Shown: positions 1 to 7,008 of the stretch, in pieces
Position numbering within the stretch: position 1 is the stretch's first letter
How the letters are laid out: every line of letters starts with the position of its first letter
From: Desulfovibrio sp.
Lineage (GTDB): Bacteria > Desulfobacterota > Desulfovibrionia > Desulfovibrionales > Desulfovibrionaceae
DNA length: 13,829 nt
NCBI GenBank assembly: GCA_003512875.1
Contig: DONZ01000093.1
Span: 1 to 13,829, forward strand
Direction of reading: 5' to 3'
Notes under the pieces: model-generated
Database searches by the model: none
What the model was told of the DNA's origin: nothing
The model's input: the letters and a program-made list of their open reading frames with translations, nothing else
Position numbers and translations under genes: made by a program

Positions 1-663
1 GGGGTGAAGCCGGATCCGGTTTTGAAGGCGGGGCAAAATTATCCTGCCGATACGGTTTTCATGCTTTTGGGCAGAGAGCGCTTTGTCAGCCGCGGAGGCT
101 ATAAGCTTTTGACGGCGATAGAATATTTCCGGCTTGATGTGACGGACTGCATTTGTCTTGACGCGGGCGCGTCCACCGGGGGATTTACGGATTGTTTGCT
201 GCAGCACGGGGCGAAAAAGGTTTATGCCGTGGATGTGGGGCATGCGCAGCTTCATGAAAAAATGCAAAGACACCCGCAGGTTGTCAATATGGAAGGCGTG
301 AACCTCCGCTATGCCGATGAGGATTTGCTGCCTGAAAAAGTGGATGTCATGGTTTCCGACGTTTCCTTTATTTCGCTGACATTGATTATTCCGCCTTGTT
401 TAAAAAGCGTGAAAGAGAACGGGCTTGTCGTTTGCCTTATCAAACCTCAATTCGAGGTCGGGGCTCATCAGACGGATAAAGGGGTTGTGCGCGATGAGGC
501 GGTCCGGCAGGAGGCTGTCAGTAAGGTTCTGACCTTTTGCGAAAATTTGGGGCTGGAATGTTTGGGCGTTACGCCCGCCATGATCAAAGGTCCCAAGGGT
601 AACCAGGAATATGTGGCTTGCTGGCGGAAGAAGGTCCAAAACCGAACGCTTGAAAGATATTGA
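1..663 (+). CDS. tlyA: TlyA-type rRNA 2'-O-methyltransferase (5' end cut off by window)
   Basis: This is the catalytic part of a TlyA/hemolysin-A family enzyme, which family members use to 2'-O-methylate ribose in rRNA with S-adenosylmethionine. The reading frame is open from base 1, and the usual N-terminal S4 RNA-binding domain of about 60 residues is missing, so the true start lies upstream; the GTG at 4 is not the start. Counting from that GTG, VSRGGYKL (28-35) precedes the SAM-binding motif I DAGASTGGFTD (53-63). The K-D-K-E residues expected of a FtsJ-like fold are visible: K34, D119 in SDVSFIS, K147 in KPQFE and E202 in GNQEY. The catalytic domain looks intact. It is followed without a gap by the glycosyltransferase gene, so the two are probably co-transcribed. 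A haemolysin role suggested by the old family name is not supported by anything seen here. Confidence 0.93.
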   Translation, partial: GVKPDPVLKAGQNYPADTVFMLLGRERFVSRGGYKLLTAIEYFRLDVTDCICLDAGASTGGFTDCLLQHGAKKVYAVDVGHAQLHEKMQRHPQVVNMEGVNLRYADEDLLPEKVDVMVSDVSFISLTLIIPPCLKSVKENGLVVCLIKPQFEVGAHQTDKGVVRDEAVRQEAVSKVLTFCENLGLECLGVTPAMIKGPKGNQEYVACWRKKVQNRTLERY

Positions 664-669
664 TTGCTT

Positions 670-1764
670 ATGCAGAACATAACAGACATTCCGAAAAACA
701 TATTGATAATCCAGCAAAGGCAGCTTGGCGACGTGGTTGTGACAAGTCCGGTTTTTGAAGCTGTGAAAAAAGCTTTCCCCCATGCGAAACTGACTTTGCT
801 TACGGAAAAAAAATGCGTTCCTCTTGCTGAAAAAGACATACATCTTGATGAAATCATTCCGTTTCCAAAAAATGAAAATATTTTTTCGCAAATAAAATTT
901 TATTGGAATTTGCACAGGAAAAATTTCGATGTCGTGGCGGATATGCAGCAGTTGCCGCGCTGCCAAATGGCTGTTTTGTGCTCAGGGGCGAAATACCGCT
1001 TATCGTTCGCTCCCCGTCATGCGTATAAGAAAATGCTGTATACGCATTGCTTTGTTCCGGAAAACACGGAGCATGATTATACTTCCTATTCGAAAATCCG
1101 TATCCTTTCACCTTTAGGCATTGAACCGACAGAGCAAAAACCCCGGCTTTACCTGACGGAAGAGGAAAGAAGAAAAGCGCGGGAAATTTTAGCTTCCTTG
1201 CATATTGAAGAAAACACTCCGTTTATCACGCTTGACGCAACCCATAAGCATCCCAAGCGGCGCTGGAAATATTACGGGGAATTGGTGCGTAGAATTTTAG
1301 CCGATTATCCGCAATTTGTTTTTTTTGTTATCCGCGCCCCCAATGAAGATGAACAAGTCAGGCATTTATTGGACATCGACCCCGAGCGCGTGCGTATGCC
1401 GGCAAATCCGTTGTCTTTACGGGAAACAATGGCTTGCATGTCTTTCGCTTCTTTTCATATCGGCAATACTTCGGCGCCGGAGCACATGGCATTGGCTCTC
1501 AATATTCCCGCTTTGGTCATTTTGTCCGAAACAGCTTCTTTTTGGCATTTCGCCCCGAAAAATCCTCTGAAAGGCACGGCGAAACAGATGGAAGTCCGTT
1601 TATCCGAAGAAGAATACCAATGGTATTTGAAAAATTTACGGGAATTTCAGAAAGGGAACAAGCCTGATTTTGTGCCGGAAGAATATCCGCTTATCAACTG
1701 CATTTCCGTTGAAAAGGCTATGGAAAAATTTAAGTTCTTGCTAAGCGGTCCATTTTATGAATGA
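670..1764 (+). CDS. Glycosyltransferase family 9 (heptosyltransferase-like), divergent acceptor motif
   Basis: A 364-residue GT9 protein, the family that includes the LPS heptosyltransferases WaaC, WaaF and WaaQ. The N-terminal Rossmann half opens with ILIIQQRQLGDVVVTSP, including the family's conserved Gly-Asp (G20, D21). The C-terminal nucleotide-sugar half has HPKRRWKYYGEL, matching the conserved K/R-W segment, and HIGNTSAPEHMALAL (263-277), matching the usual GND(S/T)GPMHLAAA motif. In that motif the customary Asp is Thr267 and the Gly is Ala269, while the His (H272) is kept, so the acceptor or donor specificity may differ. ATG 670 is preferred; a TTG at 664 directly after the tlyA TGA is an alternative. 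There is no clear Shine-Dalgarno sequence, so translation may be coupled to tlyA. The exact sugar and acceptor cannot be read from the sequence. No signal peptide is visible; the protein is presumably cytosolic or inner-membrane-peripheral. Confidence 0.85.
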   Translation: MQNITDIPKNILIIQQRQLGDVVVTSPVFEAVKKAFPHAKLTLLTEKKCVPLAEKDIHLDEIIPFPKNENIFSQIKFYWNLHRKNFDVVADMQQLPRCQMAVLCSGAKYRLSFAPRHAYKKMLYTHCFVPENTEHDYTSYSKIRILSPLGIEPTEQKPRLYLTEEERRKAREILASLHIEENTPFITLDATHKHPKRRWKYYGELVRRILADYPQFVFFVIRAPNEDEQVRHLLDIDPERVRMPANPLSLRETMACMSFASFHIGNTSAPEHMALALNIPALVILSETASFWHFAPKNPLKGTAKQMEVRLSEEEYQWYLKNLREFQKGNKPDFVPEEYPLINCISVEKAMEKFKFLLSGPFYE

Positions 1765-1783
1765 ATTTTAATAATTCTTTTTG

Positions 1784-1812
1784 TTGACCTGTAAAAAAAA
1801 GCGACGTATATT
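1784..1812 (+). promoter_or_regulatory. Sigma70-type promoter for purA
   Basis: TTGACC at 1784-1789 and TATATT at 1807-1812 are separated by exactly 17 bases, with an A-rich spacer. The predicted transcript would start near 1819, leaving a leader of about 44 bases before the purA ATG. A GAGG Shine-Dalgarno lies at 1853-1856, six bases from that ATG. No operator or riboswitch-like fold was recognised in the leader. Confidence 0.7.
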
Positions 1813-1859
1813 AAAAACCTTGTGAAAACAAAAATAATTCCTATGCTTTGGCGAGGTAA

Positions 1860-3143
<1,284 letters not shown>

Positions 3144-3150
3144 AAAAATA

Positions 3151-3180
3151 AAAAATCCGTCAACTATGCCGGATTTTTTT
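3151..3180 (+). terminator. Intrinsic terminator-like hairpin after purA
   Basis: AAAAATCCG (3151-3159) is the perfect reverse complement of CGGATTTTT (3170-3178), with a ten-base loop and a run of seven T. Only three G:C pairs support the stem, so it may be leaky and allow read-through into holB, whose ATG is nine bases past the T-run. Because the arms are A-rich and T-rich, it could also act in the opposite direction, though no minus-strand gene uses it here. Confidence 0.55.
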
Positions 3181-3188
3181 GATACGAT

Positions 3189-4121
3189 ATGGCAGAAAAA
3201 AAGAACAGTGCTGATGAGCAAATGCCCGATAAGGATGAGGCGATTAAAATTTTTGAGCCTGCCTTATCGCCTTTGTTTGATACATTCAGAGAAAAAATCA
3301 ACCGCTTGCGGCAAAACCCTCCGCAGCTGCTGCATATTGAAGGGGGCAGCGTGGAACTTCGCACGGCTTTTGCGTATCATTATGCGGGGCTCTTTTTTTG
3401 TGAAAATCCGAAACGTCCTGAAAATAAAGGTGATTTTCTCGCAGACCCTTGCTTGTGCTGTTCGGAGTGCTATAAAGTCGCCGCCCGCATGCATCCTGAC
3501 TTTATTGTTTTTGACAGCCGCGAAGGCAATATTGATGTGGACTCCATGCGGGATTTGAAGAAAATTTCCACAGAAGCTCCGCGATACGCCCGAAAGCGGC
3601 TTGTCCTGCTGCTTGAAACACAAAAACTGAGCGCGGTTTCAGGCAATGCCATATTGAAATTGCTGGAAGAGCCAAGTCCGCACAATCATTATGTTTTCAC
3701 CATGTCGCAGCGGGAAATGGTTTTGCCGACTTTGCTCTCGCGCGGTTTCGTCATGACTTTGCCATGGAAAGATTCTATTCAGGAATTGACAGAAACGGAA
3801 CGGGAATGGGAAGACATTCTTATTAAATTTTTTCAAAACGGTACAGGACTTTTGGATAAGACATCGGCGAAAGGCGCTGTCGACAGCGAGCTTGCAAAAA
3901 CGATATGCGGCATTTTGCAGAAAAATTTCGCCCATGCCATGGCAGGCAGAAAAAATTATCTGCTCGCCTCGCTGTTTTGTTCCCTGTCTTTCAGCAAACT
4001 TTTCGAAGCGAACGAGCGCGTGGCTTTGTGCTATGAAATGCTCAATCTTATGGTCAATCCTACCTATTGCATAGAGGCGTTGCTGACGGAACTTTATGTG
4101 TTTATGAAAACCGCGGGTTAA
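3189..4121 (+). CDS. holB: DNA polymerase III delta-prime subunit (clamp-loader)
   Basis: A 310-residue AAA+-fold clamp-loader subunit, the delta-prime-type protein that opens the sliding-clamp loader complex. Supporting features are the zinc-module cysteines C71, C88, C91 and C94 (C88-x2-C91-x2-C94), the GNIDVDSMRDL stretch, NAILKLLEEPS at about 153-163, and a TLLSRG in the position of the sensor/SRC motif (about 181-186). The P-loop is degenerate: IEGGSVELRT (50-59) has no Lys-Ser/Thr. The Walker B position (LVLLLETQKL) is also non-canonical. Both fit a delta-prime role rather than an ATP-hydrolysing gamma/tau. No good Shine-Dalgarno precedes ATG 3189; an in-frame ATG at 3222 is an alternative start. 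It is followed after one base by the ferredoxin gene, implying co-transcription. Confidence 0.85.
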   Translation: MAEKKNSADEQMPDKDEAIKIFEPALSPLFDTFREKINRLRQNPPQLLHIEGGSVELRTAFAYHYAGLFFCENPKRPENKGDFLADPCLCCSECYKVAARMHPDFIVFDSREGNIDVDSMRDLKKISTEAPRYARKRLVLLLETQKLSAVSGNAILKLLEEPSPHNHYVFTMSQREMVLPTLLSRGFVMTLPWKDSIQELTETEREWEDILIKFFQNGTGLLDKTSAKGAVDSELAKTICGILQKNFAHAMAGRKNYLLASLFCSLSFSKLFEANERVALCYEMLNLMVNPTYCIEALLTELYVFMKTAG

Positions 4122-4122
4122 T

Positions 4123-4323
4123 ATGAGTGATTTTGACAAAATTATCGTTATTGATGTGAACGAGTGCGTGCAGTGCGAGGGCTGTATTGCGGAATGCCCG
4201 CATGATGCGCTGGATATCGGGGCGGGAGGCTATCCTTTCTGCATTGAAAGTCTTTGCACCCGCTGCGGGGCTTGCATAGAAATCTGCCCTGTTTTGGCTA
4301 TCAGCTTTGATGATGAAGATTAG
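4123..4323 (+). CDS. Small 2[4Fe-4S] ferredoxin
   Basis: A 66-residue bacterial-type ferredoxin. Two classical binding motifs are present: C15-x2-C18-x2-C21-x3-C25-P and C45-x2-C48-x2-C51-x3-C55-P. The segment between them is short and carries one extra cysteine, C40. The C-terminus is acidic (DDED), typical of electron-carrier ferredoxins that dock on oxidoreductases. The ATG lies one base after the holB TAA, so it is probably translated from the same message. Its redox partner cannot be read from this context; the indolepyruvate oxidoreductase further downstream is one ferredoxin-using candidate in the window, but it is not in the same operon. Confidence 0.92.
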   Translation: MSDFDKIIVIDVNECVQCEGCIAECPHDALDIGAGGYPFCIESLCTRCGACIEICPVLAISFDDED

Positions 4324-4355
4324 TAAGGCTATGACGGGATAAAAACGCTTTTTGT

Positions 4356-5120
4356 TCAAGCTTTGGCAAGAACAAGAATATGGATATGCCCGATTCCGGA
4401 TTTTTTCAGTTCCTTGCAGGCTTCTTCCAGTGTGCTGTTTGTTGTTGCAATATCATCAAACAAAAAAATTTCTTTGAGCGCATGCTTGGAAACGGCGAAA
4501 GAATTTTTAATGTTTTTCTGCCTTTCTTTTTTGTTCAGGGAATGCTGCGGAACGGTATGGAATTTCTTTTGTAAGAGGTTTGTATGGATATGAACGGTTT
4601 TGTCCGTGTGTTTCTCAATACGGCGGGCAAAAAACTTCAATATTTCAAGACACTGGTTATAGCCCCTTTGCATAAGCCGTTTATTGTGCAGCGGCATGGG
4701 AACGATATTGATTTTCCGTATGTCCTGATTGCGGTTCAGAAAATGAAGCGCCAAAAGTTCCCCCAAGAATTTCATGCACGCCCTGTTTTGGCTGAATTTG
4801 GCACTGAGAATAAATTCACGCAATATCCCCTCGTATTTATTGAAAAAAGAAAAATCATCCCAAAGGGCGGGCTTTTCCCGGCAATGCCCGCAGCGGGAAA
4901 CGCTTTGACCGGGATCGGGAAGAATTTCCCCGCAGTGCCGGCAAAAGCCTGTGCGCAGTTCTTTCAGTTTATTTGCGCATTCCGGGCATAGGTTGTTTGC
5001 AATGTGATTTTCGAGAGGATCGGCGGATTTTTTCGGAAAAAAGGGACGTAAACAATACAGACAGCGTTTTTCCCGAAAAATATGCCAGTCAATTTTCATA
5101 AAATAACGGGATGTTAACAT
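4356..5120 (-). CDS. ComF family phosphoribosyltransferase-like protein
   Basis: A 254-residue protein of the ComF/GntX type (amidophosphoribosyltransferase-like fold). In characterised relatives ComF is tied to DNA uptake, but the biochemical activity of most members is unknown. The N-terminus holds four CxxC pairs (C20/C23, C45/C48, C60/C63, C77/C80), enough for two zinc sites. The family signature VPMPLHNKRLMQRGYNQ appears at about 150-166, and the PRPP-binding loop is FLFDDIATTNSTL (219-231), with Asn where the commoner TTGxT has Gly. ATG 5120 overlaps the stop of the upstream flavoprotein gene by seven bases, indicating translational coupling; ATG 5099 is an alternative. It is the last gene of the minus-strand operon and converges on the ferredoxin gene, 32 bases away. 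No other competence genes are in the window. Confidence 0.85.
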   Translation of the reverse strand: MLTSRYFMKIDWHIFREKRCLYCLRPFFPKKSADPLENHIANNLCPECANKLKELRTGFCRHCGEILPDPGQSVSRCGHCREKPALWDDFSFFNKYEGILREFILSAKFSQNRACMKFLGELLALHFLNRNQDIRKINIVPMPLHNKRLMQRGYNQCLEILKFFARRIEKHTDKTVHIHTNLLQKKFHTVPQHSLNKKERQKNIKNSFAVSKHALKEIFLFDDIATTNSTLEEACKELKKSGIGHIHILVLAKA

Positions 5121-5662
5121 ATGAAATCAAGGACTTGTTTTTGTTTATGGAAATTGCAGGCTAAATCGTCATGCTTGTCAAGTCCGTAAAGGCAGAGGCT
5201 TTTTTCGAGTTTTGCCCCGATACTGTTCAGGGCGTAGCGTATGCTGAGTTTCGCACCTTCAAAAAGTTTGTCGCCTTTTTCCCTTGCGCCCAAAAGAATG
5301 AGGTCCACGCATACGTTTCGGGCGGGTTTTTGTTCCTGCGCAAGGGCGAACCACGCTTGGGACCTGTCCAAAAACGCCTTGAATGTGGCAGGCACATGGT
5401 AAAAATAAATCGGAGCGATAAAAATCGCTTTTTCCGCTCGGAAAAGCTCCTGATAGAATTTATCGACCGTATCCTGTTCCTGAAGGCTGAATTTGCACAA
5501 TCCCTTTTTGTTGTCGCAAAATCCGCAGGCAATGCACGTCTGCAAAAATTCTCTGCAAGGAAAAAAAATTCGGCTGTCCTGCACCGCATTTCGGATAAGC
5601 GAAGCGCAAAAGGCGGAATTGCCGTTCATTCTCGGACTGCAGGAAAAAATGACTGTACTCAT
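5114..5662 (-). CDS. Flavodoxin-fold NAD(P)H-dependent reductase, Isf-like
   Basis: A 182-residue protein of the NADPH-dependent FMN reductase / iron-sulfur flavoprotein group. It opens with a beta strand and the FMN phosphate loop SCSPRMNGNS (7-16). A cysteine cluster C43-x2-C46-x2-C49-x6-C56 follows, resembling the [4Fe-4S] ligand motif of Isf proteins. Then comes PIYFYHVPATFKAFLDRSQ at about 83-101, the typical flavin isoalloxazine-side segment. The start at ATG 5662 was chosen because the homologous strand begins right there; a TTG at 5704 would add 14 unrelated-looking residues and overlap the upstream gene. There is no clear Shine-Dalgarno. It sits 28 bases after the hydrolase gene and overlaps comF. 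Its substrate is unknown; redox sensing or electron transfer are both plausible. Confidence 0.8.
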   Translation of the reverse strand: MSTVIFSCSPRMNGNSAFCASLIRNAVQDSRIFFPCREFLQTCIACGFCDNKKGLCKFSLQEQDTVDKFYQELFRAEKAIFIAPIYFYHVPATFKAFLDRSQAWFALAQEQKPARNVCVDLILLGAREKGDKLFEGAKLSIRYALNSIGAKLEKSLCLYGLDKHDDLACNFHKQKQVLDFIC

Positions 5663-5690
5663 GGCGGGTTTGATTTTCAGCAGGATATGT

Positions 5691-6308
5691 TCAGATACGC
5701 ACAAAAGCGTTTTTTATCCGTTCATCGCCGATAGTGGTTTCCGGACCGTGCCCGCAATAAACGAGGGTGTTTTCAGGCAAGGTGTAGAGTTTTTCCCGTA
5801 TGCTTTTCGCAAGCAGTTCAAAATCTCCCATGGGCAGGTCGGAGCGCCCGATACTGCGGTAAAAAAGCACGTCGCCGGTAAAAACGATATTCTCGTCTTT
5901 GATATAATATGCCAAAGATCCGGGGCTGTGTCCCGGAACATGGCGGACATCAACTTCAATAGAGCCGAATTTATGGATACCCTCGGCAAGGGGCACGGGG
6001 TGAAATTCATCAACCTTCGGCAAACCGTAACGGACGGCGGAGGAAATCAAAACATCGCTTATTTCGATATCTTCTTTTCCCGCCATGATGGGCGTATCCA
6101 TGAAACTTTCCAGTTCCGCACAGCCGTAAACATGGTCGAAGTGCAGGTGCGTAAGCAGAATGCCTTGTATTTTCAGTTTTTTGTTTTTTATTTCCGTAAG
6201 GATATCGACCATATGTCCGCTGGGGTCGATGATAAGGGCGTCTGTTCCGTTTTGATAGAGGTGGCAGTTGGTTTCCAACGGTCCCAATGAAAAGGTTAAA
6301 ACAGGCAT
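5691..6308 (-). CDS. Metallo-beta-lactamase-fold hydrolase, glyoxalase II-like (YcbL type)
   Basis: A 205-residue single-domain MBL-fold hydrolase resembling hydroxyacylglutathione hydrolase/YcbL. The binuclear metal site is complete: H54-x-H56-x-D58-H59 in THLHFDHVYG, H127 in HVPGHSPGS, D146 in FTGDVLFYRSIGRSD, and H187 in VYCGHGPETT. It lacks the extra C-terminal glutathione-binding domain of full glyoxalase II, as short YcbL-like proteins do, so its thioester substrate is uncertain. The ATG at 6308 has a perfect AAGGAG Shine-Dalgarno (6320-6315) six bases away. It is the first gene of a three-gene minus-strand operon with the flavoprotein and ComF. No signal peptide; probably cytosolic. 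Confidence 0.9.
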   Translation of the reverse strand: MPVLTFSLGPLETNCHLYQNGTDALIIDPSGHMVDILTEIKNKKLKIQGILLTHLHFDHVYGCAELESFMDTPIMAGKEDIEISDVLISSAVRYGLPKVDEFHPVPLAEGIHKFGSIEVDVRHVPGHSPGSLAYYIKDENIVFTGDVLFYRSIGRSDLPMGDFELLAKSIREKLYTLPENTLVYCGHGPETTIGDERIKNAFVRI

Positions 6309-6323
6309 AAAATTCTCCTTGGC

Positions 6324-6342
6324 AGCTTTTGCGCTGAAAGCT
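6324..6342 (-). repeat. Short hairpin in the 5' leader of the MBL-hydrolase operon
   Basis: AGCTTT (6324-6329) and AAAGCT (6337-6342) form a perfect six-base inverted repeat with a seven-base loop. On the minus-strand transcript it ends three bases before the AAGGAG ribosome site of the hydrolase gene, so it could influence initiation. It is short and could be chance. Confidence 0.3.
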
Positions 6343-6348
6343 TGAAAG

Positions 6349-6368
6349 AAAAATTTAACAAAATTTTT
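6349..6368. repeat. AT-only inverted repeat in divergent intergenic region
   Basis: AAAAATTT (6349-6356) is followed after four bases by its reverse complement AAATTTTT (6361-6368). It lies between the divergently read hydrolase operon and the orphan gene, in a strongly AT-rich tract (about 6345-6412). Such tracts can be bent DNA, an UP element or a regulator site. No confident minus-strand promoter could be picked out next to it. Confidence 0.3.
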
Positions 6369-6436
6369 TTCTTCTGTATAGGGTTTAAATATATAAAATT
6401 TTTAGGCGGAGCGGAGGAATTGCGAATTTTGCTCGG

Positions 6437-6465
6437 TTGACATTTAAAAGAAAGCTGTGTAAAAA
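6437..6465 (+). promoter_or_regulatory. Sigma70-type promoter for the 127-residue orphan gene
   Basis: A perfect -35 hexamer TTGACA (6437-6442) is followed after 17 bases by TAAAAA (6460-6465), which keeps the first two consensus bases and the A at position four but lacks the final T. The transcript would start about 55-60 bases before the ATG at 6529. The -10 is the weaker half; an alternative start a few bases downstream cannot be excluded. Confidence 0.5.
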
Positions 6466-6528
6466 ATACCTTAGAAACGTGCTGGCGGAAAACAAAAATG
6501 TTTTTTGTTTGGCGTATTCGGAGGCTTT

Positions 6529-6912
6529 ATGGATTTAACAAATGGCAGCCCTATGGAACAAGTTTGTTTAAAGCTTGATAACGGCGGTGAAATGAATTTT
6601 AAAGGTCGTCTTTTTTCTGAGTCATCTTGGTATGATGAAGACGAAGCCTCTCTCACCACGCAAAAATTATACGTGACCGATAGCCATGAACAGGTTTATT
6701 CCGTTGTTTCCGGTGACGGAAAAACAAAGGAGCGCCGTGCGTACCGTATCAATATGCATGGTGATTCCTGCACCGTGAACAACGGCAGTACGGAAATGAC
6801 CTTGCCTTTCGATATGCTTATGCTTGCAGTGCGTTCATTGTGCCGTTTGGAAGATGACGCGACGCCAAGTCTTGAAACTGTTGAAGAGACGCTGCGCGCC
6901 GCCAACTGCTAA
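6529..6912 (+). CDS. Conserved-looking hypothetical protein, 127 residues
   Basis: I do not recognise a family. The start at ATG 6529 is chosen because GGAGG (6520-6524) lies four bases upstream; a TTG at 6505 would leave that site inside the gene. The protein is soluble and acidic, with no signal peptide or membrane segment. The first about 100 residues alternate hydrophobic and polar positions as in a beta-rich fold, for example VCLKLDNGG, QKLYVTD, QVYSVVSGDG and RRAYRINMHGDSC. The end is helical (LPFDMLMLAVRSLCRL and SLETVEETLRAAN). There are three cysteines and no metal or nucleotide motif. It has its own TTGACA promoter and a strong terminator, so it looks like a well-expressed monocistronic gene. 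Base use looks like its neighbours, giving no sign of transfer. Confidence 0.75.
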   Translation: MDLTNGSPMEQVCLKLDNGGEMNFKGRLFSESSWYDEDEASLTTQKLYVTDSHEQVYSVVSGDGKTKERRAYRINMHGDSCTVNNGSTEMTLPFDMLMLAVRSLCRLEDDATPSLETVEETLRAANC

Positions 6913-6929
6913 CTGAGCCGATTATTTTT

Positions 6930-6957
6930 TTGAAAGAAATTCACCTTATTTTATATG
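6930..6957 (+). promoter_or_regulatory. Weak candidate promoter for the M16C peptidase gene, overlapping a terminator
   Basis: TTGAAA (6930-6935) and TATATG (6952-6957) are 16 bases apart. The -10 overlaps the first bases of the terminator stem starting at 6955, so a transcript from it would begin inside the hairpin and escape termination. This is the only promoter-like pair seen between the orphan gene and the peptidase; the match is modest. Confidence 0.25.
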
Positions 6958-6979
6958 GCTCGCAAGAGCCATTTTTTTT
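6955..6979 (+). terminator. Strong intrinsic terminator after the orphan gene
   Basis: ATGGCTC (6955-6961) and GAGCCAT (6966-6972) form a perfect seven-pair stem closed by a GCAA tetraloop of the stable GNRA class, followed by eight T (6972-6979). This is the best terminator in the window. It separates the 127-residue gene from the M16C peptidase, whose ATG is 29 bases after the T-run. Confidence 0.88.
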
Positions 6980-7008
6980 AAAATTGAAAAATATGATTTG
7001 AGGAAAAT

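Noticed and set aside
400..966. Minus-strand frame of 188 codons across tlyA and the GT9 gene
   Set aside because: It is antisense to clear coding sequence on both sides of the tlyA/GT9 junction, with no start signal or recognisable motif.
4324..4355. Bidirectional terminator between the convergent ferredoxin and comF genes
   Set aside because: Only a weak AAAAA-CGC-TTTTT symmetry is present, with too small a loop and no G:C stem.
5493..6290. Open plus-strand frame of 265 codons opposite the MBL hydrolase and flavoprotein genes
   Set aside because: It lies antisense to two well-supported genes with catalytic motifs, and its translation shows no family motif. It is a shadow of their codon pattern.
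6416..6442. Tiny open frame TTG after GGAGG at 6414-6418
   Set aside because: It has only six codons before TGA and overlaps the -35 region of the orphan-gene promoter.
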